A model generated the notes under the pieces. That model was not told the origin of the DNA. It saw only the letters and a program-made list of their open reading frames with translations, and did not search any database. Position numbers and translations under genes: made by a program. A DNA stretch of 11,090 nt from JAXJSP01 sp036310005. GTDB taxonomy: Bacteria > Bacillota > Clostridia > Oscillospirales > Acutalibacteraceae. The DNA lies in contig JAXJSP010000008.1 of assembly GCA_036310005.1 (NCBI GenBank), positions 1 to 11,090 on the forward strand, written 5' to 3'. Below, piece after piece: positions 7,003 through 11,090 of this stretch (positions within the stretch are counted from its first letter, which is position 1; each line of letters starts with the position of its first letter).

Positions 7003-7030
7003 TTGAAATATTGAAAAATATTGGTATAAT
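7003..7030 (+). promoter_or_regulatory. Promoter of the metG-tatD operon
   Basis: TTGAAA (7003-7008), a 16-nt spacer and a perfect TATAAT (7025-7030) with an extended -10 TGG (7022-7024). The predicted start near 7037 leaves about 29 nt of leader with GGAGG at 7052-7056. The leader is too short for a T-box or riboswitch. Confidence 0.75.
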
Positions 7031-7065
7031 AAAATATTAGAGTGATTAAACGGAGGAATTTATAA

Positions 7066-8961
7066 ATGTCAAAAAAATTTTATATAACAACTGCAATCGC
7101 ATATACTTCAAGAAAACCGCATATAGGTAACGCGTATGATATTGTGCTCGCCGATATGATCGCACGATATAAAAAACAAATGGGATATGATGTCTATCTT
7201 ATGACCGGTTCGGATGAGCACGGTCAAAAAATTGAGGAATGTGCAAAAGCGGCGGGAATTACACCAAAGGAATATGTTGATAAAGTTTCAGACGAAATTA
7301 AAGAAGTTTGGAACAGTTTAAATACAGATTACGATAAATTCATCCGTACTACTGACGATTATCACGAAAAAACTATTCAAAAAATATTTAAAAAATTGTA
7401 TGATCAGGGTGACATCTATAAAGGATATTATGAGGGTAAATACTGTGTTCCTTGTGAATCTTTCTTTACCGCATCGCAACTTGTTGACGGAAAATGTCCC
7501 GATTGCGGCAGGGAAGTAGTTGACTCAAAAGAAGAGGCATACTTTCTTAAATTAAGCAAATATCAGGATAGATTAATGGAGTTTTTTGAGCAAAATCCTG
7601 ATTTTATTAAACCGGAATCTCGTAAAAATGAAATGATAAACAATTTCTTAAAACCGGGACTTTCAGATTTGTGCGTATCAAGAACTTCGTTTAAATGGGG
7701 TATCCCCGTTTCATTTGACGATAAACATGTAGTCTATGTCTGGCTTGATGCACTTTCAAACTATATTACAGGTATAGGCTATGACCCGGACGGAAGCAGC
7801 GACCGGTTTAAAAATCTGTGGCCTGCCGATTTACACGTTATAGGCAAAGATATTGTCCGTTTCCATACAATTTATTGGCCGATTATTTTAATGGCATTAG
7901 GACTTGAATTACCAAAACAGGTTTTGGGACATCCTTGGGTGCTTGTCGGTGAAGATAAGATGTCTAAGTCAAAAGGTAATGTTATCTATGCCGATGAATT
8001 AGCAAAACGATTCGGCGCAGATGCTGTGCGTTATTATCTTTTGTCGCAAATGCCTTTTGCAAACGACGGTACAATTACTTATGAAAGTTTTATTAATGTG
8101 TTCAATACAGACCTTGCTAATATCATCGGAAACTTAGTAAGCAGAACTATTGCTATGACTAAAAAGTATTTTAACGGTACTGTGGTAAAAAATGAAATAA
8201 CCGAGGAACTCGATAAGGACTTGTATGCAGCAGCAAAAGATTCGGTTGAAAAATATCATTCATTAATGGATAAATATCATAACAGCGATGCTTGCACCGT
8301 TATCATTGATTTTGCAAAACGCTGTAATAAATATATTGATGAAACAATGCCTTGGGTACTCGCTAAAGACGAGAGCCAAAAAACAAGGCTTAATGATGTG
8401 CTTTATAATTTATTAGACTGTATCAGAGTTATAGGAACACTTTTAAGACCGGTAATGCCTGAAACAGCAAAAATTATCTCGGGTGAAAACAGCAATACCG
8501 AATTTCGCGTATTCGACAGTTATACACCGGATGATGTAGGAACTCTTTTCCCGAGACTCGATGCAAATAAGGTTTTAGAAGAAATTGCTAAGGAGCAGGA
8601 AGAAAAGGAAGAAAAACCCGAAGCAGTAGCATTTTTAGACGAAATCTCAATAGACACATTTGCGGCTTCAGATTTAAGAGCAGCAAAAGTTGTTGCGTGC
8701 GAAAAGATTAAAAAGGCTAAAAAACTTTTAAAGTTAGAACTTGACGACGGTAGCGGAAAAATTCGAACCGTAGCATCGGGAATAGCGCAGTATTATGAAC
8801 CGGAAGATTTAATCGGCAAAACAGTTATAGTTGTTGCTAATTTAAAACCGGCAAAATTATGCGGTGTTGAATCTTGCGGAATGATACTTGCTGCCGATAT
8901 AAAAGATTCAGTTAAAGTTGTAATGTTAGACGGAGTTGAGCCGGGAGCAAAAATCAGATAA
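7066..8961 (+). CDS. metG: Methionyl-tRNA synthetase
   Basis: 631 aa, full length for the bacterial enzyme with a C-terminal extension. It charges tRNA-Met with methionine using ATP. Class I signatures are PHIGN (18-22, the HIGH motif) and KMSKS (298-302). A zinc knuckle has C127, C130, C144 and C147 (CVPC and CPDC). VWLDALSNYITGIGY near 225-239 is the methionine-site region. An alpha-helical anticodon-binding domain covers about 365-510. Residues about 527-631 form the EMAP-II-like OB-fold tRNA-binding domain (ASDLRAAKVV to the end), which also drives dimerisation. GGAGG lies 9 nt before the ATG. It is followed 12 bp later by tatD, the same order as metS-yabD in Bacillus subtilis. Confidence 0.98.
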   Translation: MSKKFYITTAIAYTSRKPHIGNAYDIVLADMIARYKKQMGYDVYLMTGSDEHGQKIEECAKAAGITPKEYVDKVSDEIKEVWNSLNTDYDKFIRTTDDYHEKTIQKIFKKLYDQGDIYKGYYEGKYCVPCESFFTASQLVDGKCPDCGREVVDSKEEAYFLKLSKYQDRLMEFFEQNPDFIKPESRKNEMINNFLKPGLSDLCVSRTSFKWGIPVSFDDKHVVYVWLDALSNYITGIGYDPDGSSDRFKNLWPADLHVIGKDIVRFHTIYWPIILMALGLELPKQVLGHPWVLVGEDKMSKSKGNVIYADELAKRFGADAVRYYLLSQMPFANDGTITYESFINVFNTDLANIIGNLVSRTIAMTKKYFNGTVVKNEITEELDKDLYAAAKDSVEKYHSLMDKYHNSDACTVIIDFAKRCNKYIDETMPWVLAKDESQKTRLNDVLYNLLDCIRVIGTLLRPVMPETAKIISGENSNTEFRVFDSYTPDDVGTLFPRLDANKVLEEIAKEQEEKEEKPEAVAFLDEISIDTFAASDLRAAKVVACEKIKKAKKLLKLELDDGSGKIRTVASGIAQYYEPEDLIGKTVIVVANLKPAKLCGVESCGMILAADIKDSVKVVMLDGVEPGAKIR

Positions 8962-8973
8962 TAAAGGAAAAAT

Positions 8974-9762
8974 ATGGAATTTATTGAACAGTTACCTAAA
9001 TTAAACGGATTAAGTATCATAGATACGCATATTCATTATGACGACGATATGTATGCTAATGATGTTGATTTGTTGTTGGAAAAAGTACATCAGTACGGTG
9101 TAAGTAGAATTATTACAAGCGGAACAGGAAACATCACCAATAAAAAAGCGGTAGAACTTGCCGAAAAATATGATTATGTATATGCTACTGTCGGACTTCA
9201 TCCGGAACTGATTGATGACAATTCTCAAATAAATATTGAACAGTACTTAAAACATCCGAAGGTCGTTGCAGTTGGTGAAATAGGTTTAGATTATCATTAT
9301 AGGGATGATAATAAAGATGTGCAAAAAGCACTCTTTGAACAGCAAATTGAACTTGCAATTAAATATAATATGCCGATAGTTGTCCACGACAGAGATGCGC
9401 ATAATGATACTATGCAAATTTTAAATAAGTACAAGCCGAAAGGAACAGTCCATTGTTATTCAGGCTCGGTTGAAATGGCACGGGAAATAGTAAAACTCGG
9501 AATGTTTTTAGGCATCGGCGGAGTCGTAACTTTTAAAAATGCGCGAAAAACCGTAGAAGTTGTTGAACAAATACCGCTTGATAATATCGTTCTTGAAACA
9601 GACGGACCGTATTTGGCACCGCCACCGTACAGAGGAAAAAGAAATCATTCTGCGTTTATTTCTCTTGTTGCTCAAAGAATTGCAGAAATCAAGAAAACGA
9701 GTATTAAACAAGTGCTGGACGTTACCTCACAAAACGCAATTAATCTGTACAATCTGAAATAA
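8974..9762 (+). CDS. tatD: TatD family metal-dependent hydrolase (putative deoxyribonuclease)
   Basis: 262 aa, normal family length. The amidohydrolase-type metal site is complete: DTHIH (H19, H21), GEIGLDYH (E102), VVHDRDA (H138), HCYSGS (H160) and ETDGPYLAP (D210). Family members are cytoplasmic 3'-5' DNases, linked to DNA repair or quality control; TatD is not part of twin-arginine transport despite its name. AAAGGA (8963-8968) lies 5 nt before the ATG and partly follows the metG stop, so it is co-transcribed with metG. In Bacillus the neighbours rnmV and ksgA follow; here they are absent and the operon ends at a terminator. Confidence 0.95.
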   Translation: MEFIEQLPKLNGLSIIDTHIHYDDDMYANDVDLLLEKVHQYGVSRIITSGTGNITNKKAVELAEKYDYVYATVGLHPELIDDNSQINIEQYLKHPKVVAVGEIGLDYHYRDDNKDVQKALFEQQIELAIKYNMPIVVHDRDAHNDTMQILNKYKPKGTVHCYSGSVEMAREIVKLGMFLGIGGVVTFKNARKTVEVVEQIPLDNIVLETDGPYLAPPPYRGKRNHSAFISLVAQRIAEIKKTSIKQVLDVTSQNAINLYNLK

Positions 9763-9795
9763 AAAAAGCGATGAGTTTTTAACTCATCGCTTTTT
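9761..9795. terminator. Bidirectional terminator between tatD and rpsR
   Basis: A 10-bp GC-containing stem (9768-9777 with 9781-9790) with a TTT loop is extended by A/T pairs (9763-9767 with 9791-9795). Seven A on the left and five T on the right let it act in both directions. It overlaps the tatD stop codon. Confidence 0.9.
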
Positions 9796-9807
9796 ACTTT
9801 ACCGAAA

Positions 9808-10056
9808 TTAATCAGCAGTATAAGGTAAAAGTGCAATATGGCGTGCTCTTTTAATAGCAGTTGTTAATGCACGTTGATGTCTTGCGCAAGTACCTGTTGC
9901 TCTGCGAGAAAGAATTTTACCTCTCTCGGAAACATATTTACGAAGACGGGCAACATCCTTATAATCAATAGCCTCAACACGGTCAACGCAGAAAGAACAA
10001 ACTTTTCTTCTTGCGCGTCTGTTGTTGCGAACTTGTGGTTTTTCGTTTTTTTCCAT
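9808..10056 (-). CDS. rpsR: 30S ribosomal protein S18 (bS18), cysteine-containing form
   Basis: 82 aa, standard length. It binds the platform of the small ribosomal subunit as a pair with S6. Core motifs are ARRKVC, IDYKDV, SERGKI and ATGTCARHQR, followed by IKRARHIALLPY. C20 and C23 (CSFC) plus C57 and H60 (CARH) form a plausible zinc site, the 'C+' form of S18; many Firmicutes have a form lacking these Cys. AGGAGG (10071-10066 on the - strand) lies 9 nt before the ATG. It is the last gene of rpsF-ssb-rpsR, 58 bp after ssb, and ends at the terminator shared with tatD. Confidence 0.97.
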   Translation of the reverse strand: MEKNEKPQVRNNRRARRKVCSFCVDRVEAIDYKDVARLRKYVSERGKILSRRATGTCARHQRALTTAIKRARHIALLPYTAD

Positions 10057-10114
10057 TGAAAACAGCCTCCTTTTTGCAAATAATCAGAAAGGGAATATAT
10101 CCCGAAAATTCAAA

Positions 10115-10534
10115 TTAGAACGGTAAGTCATCTCCGCCGTCAAATTCAGTAAAATCATCGCCGGATGTATTATCAATAGCAGCGTTAGAAAAATCAGCAT
10201 CATTAGCACTTCTGTCGCGTCTGCTTTCGGCAAAATATACTTGACTGGCAACAATATCCCATGCTCTGCGGTTATTGCCGTTTTTGTCAGTATAAGAACG
10301 AACTTGAATTGAGCCTTCAACAGCAACAAGTTGTCCTTTTACAAAATACTTAGAAACATATTCTGCAGTATTTCTCCAACAAACAATGTCGAGAAAATCT
10401 GTAACTCTTTCGTCGCCTGAACGGAAATTGCGTTCTACAGCAAGGGTAAAGGTTGCGAGTGCAACGTCATTAGAAGTATGACGCAGTTCCGGATTATCGG
10501 TTAAGCGACCCATAAGAACTACTTTATTGAGCAT
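10115..10534 (-). CDS. ssb: Single-stranded DNA-binding protein
   Basis: 139 aa from the ATG at 10534. The N-terminal OB fold (about 1-105) starts MLNKVVLMGRL and contains FLDIVCWRNTAEYVSKYFVK and the strand VAVEGSIQVRSYTD. A short acidic Asp-rich linker ends in DDLPF, the C-terminal tip that recruits replication and repair proteins. It coats single-stranded DNA as a tetramer. Start choice: the frame extends to a TTG at 10543, but AGGGTGG (10550-10544 on the - strand) lies 9 nt before the ATG, and the family start matches it. The gap to rpsF is about 15 bp, so translation is likely coupled. Confidence 0.97.
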   Translation of the reverse strand: MLNKVVLMGRLTDNPELRHTSNDVALATFTLAVERNFRSGDERVTDFLDIVCWRNTAEYVSKYFVKGQLVAVEGSIQVRSYTDKNGNNRRAWDIVASQVYFAESRRDRSANDADFSNAAIDNTSGDDFTEFDGGDDLPF

Positions 10535-10549
10535 TAAAATCAACCACCC

Positions 10550-10837
10550 TTATTTTTTAATAATCATTGAACGAAGTACGCCTTCGGTAATGTTGAAAAT
10601 TCTGTCAAGTTCAGCAGGGAATTCAATACCGCTTGAGAAATTGGCAAGAACATAATAACCTTCAGCCTCGTCATTAATAGGATAAGCGAGTTTGCGCTTG
10701 CCCCATTCATCAACACTATCAAGTGTAGCATTTTCAGAAATCATGGTTTTGAATTTTTCGATAAGTTCGCGTGTAGCTTCCTCACCGTTTTTCATTGAGA
10801 ATACCATGACAACTTCGTATGAATTGACAATAGACAT
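10550..10837 (-). CDS. rpsF: 30S ribosomal protein S6 (bS6)
   Basis: 95 aa from the ATG at 10837, standard for S6. The single ferredoxin-like domain shows NSYEVVMVF, WGKRKLAYPI and EGYYVLANF, the typical S6 core strands. It pairs with S18 in the 30S platform. Start choice: the frame is open further to 10861, but a perfect AAGGAGGTG (10853-10845 on the - strand) lies 7 nt before the ATG at 10837, and the longer version would overlap it and add an unrelated N-terminus. It is the first gene of the rpsF-ssb-rpsR operon. Its leader can sequester the ribosome-binding site (see the leader entry). Confidence 0.96.
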   Translation of the reverse strand: MSIVNSYEVVMVFSMKNGEEATRELIEKFKTMISENATLDSVDEWGKRKLAYPINDEAEGYYVLANFSSGIEFPAELDRIFNITEGVLRSMIIKK

Positions 10838-10847
10838 TCTTTTACAC

Positions 10848-10917
10848 CTCCTTATGGACATTTGACCCGAACTTTCAGTCGGGTAAGGAGCAATGATGAT
10901 ACATCTACATCATTAGC
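10848..10917 (-). promoter_or_regulatory. rpsF leader RNA, likely S6:S18 autoregulatory element
   Basis: In the - strand transcript, CUCCUUA (10890-10884) is perfectly complementary to UAAGGAG (10854-10848), which is the core of the rpsF ribosome-binding site. Between them sits a hairpin ACCCGA/UCGGGU (10884-10879 with 10870-10865), containing a CCG. Upstream is a second hairpin AAUGAUG/CAUCAUU (10914-10908 with 10898-10892). An rpsF leader recognised by the S6:S18 complex through a CCG-containing motif is established in many bacteria. Seeing the pairing here is direct; assigning it to that regulator is inference. Confidence 0.65.
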
Positions 10918-10923
10918 CAGACT

Positions 10924-10952
10924 ATTATAGCATACCTGTCCGTCTAAGTCAA
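10924..10952 (-). promoter_or_regulatory. Promoter of the rpsF-ssb-rpsR operon
   Basis: On the - strand, TTGACT (10952-10947), a 17-nt spacer and a perfect TATAAT (10929-10924), with an extended -10 TGC just upstream. The predicted start near 10917 gives a leader of about 80 nt before the rpsF ATG. Confidence 0.85.
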
Positions 10953-11051
10953 GAAATTAATCATCCGAAACATTCAGTATTTGTAGATAAATCAATGATA
11001 GGTAACACTTTTCTCAAAAAAATAAGATGAAAGTGTATTTTAAAAGAATTA

Positions 11052-11090
11052 GTTGTGTTGGGAGGAGCCGTAGGCGACGAACAACACAAC
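11052..11090. repeat. GC-rich inverted repeat cut by the window edge
   Basis: GTTGTGTTG (11052-11060) and CAACACAAC (11082-11090) are perfect 9-bp inverted copies around a 21-nt purine- and GC-rich centre, which holds a smaller GCC-GTA-GGC hairpin (11067-11075). The composition contrasts with the AT-rich 100 bp before it (10953-11051), where I see nothing else. It may be one unit of a dispersed palindromic repeat, an element end, or the 3' end of a - strand frame that stops at TAA 11051-11049. Because it reaches the last base, its true extent is unknown. Confidence 0.5.

Noticed and set aside
7001..7065. T-box or other riboswitch before metG
   Set aside because: The leader after the predicted start is only about 29 nt, too short for a T-box or SAM riboswitch.
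9864..10079. Overlapping open frames on both strands across rpsR
   Set aside because: They are frame shadows of the S18 gene, with no ribosome-binding site of their own and no recognisable protein features.
10838..10861. Longer rpsF with eight extra N-terminal residues
   Set aside because: The extension overlaps the perfect AAGGAGGTG site that serves the ATG at 10837 and does not look like S6.
11005..11036. ACACTTT/AAAGTGT hairpin as a terminator
   Set aside because: The stem is only 7 bp with an 18-nt loop, has low GC content and no following T run, and no clear gene ends there.

Overview
The window is AT-rich, gene-dense DNA. Gene content and signals point to a low-GC Gram-positive of the class Clostridia: strong AGGAGG or GGTGAT ribosome-binding sites, TTGACA/TATAAT promoters, A/T-flanked hairpin terminators, a metG-tatD pair, an rpsF-ssb-rpsR operon, and Ig-like repeats on a secreted peptidase. 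A gut-type clostridium fits the style, but that is inference. I see no tRNA, rRNA, CRISPR array or insertion sequence.

Left part (1-4000, + strand). After the tail of an unidentified gene and its terminator comes a large exported protein: signal peptide, about seven Ig-like (Big_2-type) repeats and a C-terminal M14 zinc carboxypeptidase domain. It is followed by a Gfo/Idh/MocA-type NAD(P)-dependent oxidoreductase with its own strong promoter.

Middle (4000-7000). A YfcE-type metallophosphoesterase lies on the - strand. Its consensus promoter overlaps the start of a divergent run of three small uncharacterised genes on the + strand. A Nudix hydrolase of the ADP-ribose pyrophosphatase type (- strand) converges on that run. 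Next is a second, non-exported M14 peptidase resembling gamma-D-glutamyl-L-diamino-acid endopeptidases, so the window has one exported and one apparently cytoplasmic enzyme that may both act on cell-wall peptides.

Right part (7000-11090). metG (methionyl-tRNA synthetase with the C-terminal tRNA-binding domain) and tatD form an operon. They converge, through a bidirectional terminator, on the - strand operon rpsF-ssb-rpsR, which has a near-consensus promoter. Its leader can pair with the rpsF ribosome-binding site, as expected for S6:S18 autoregulation. The last 39 bases form an unusually GC-rich inverted repeat cut by the window edge.

The least explained parts are the three-small-gene run, the palindrome inside the oxidoreductase promoter and the edge repeat. 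I found no clear new defence or mobile system.
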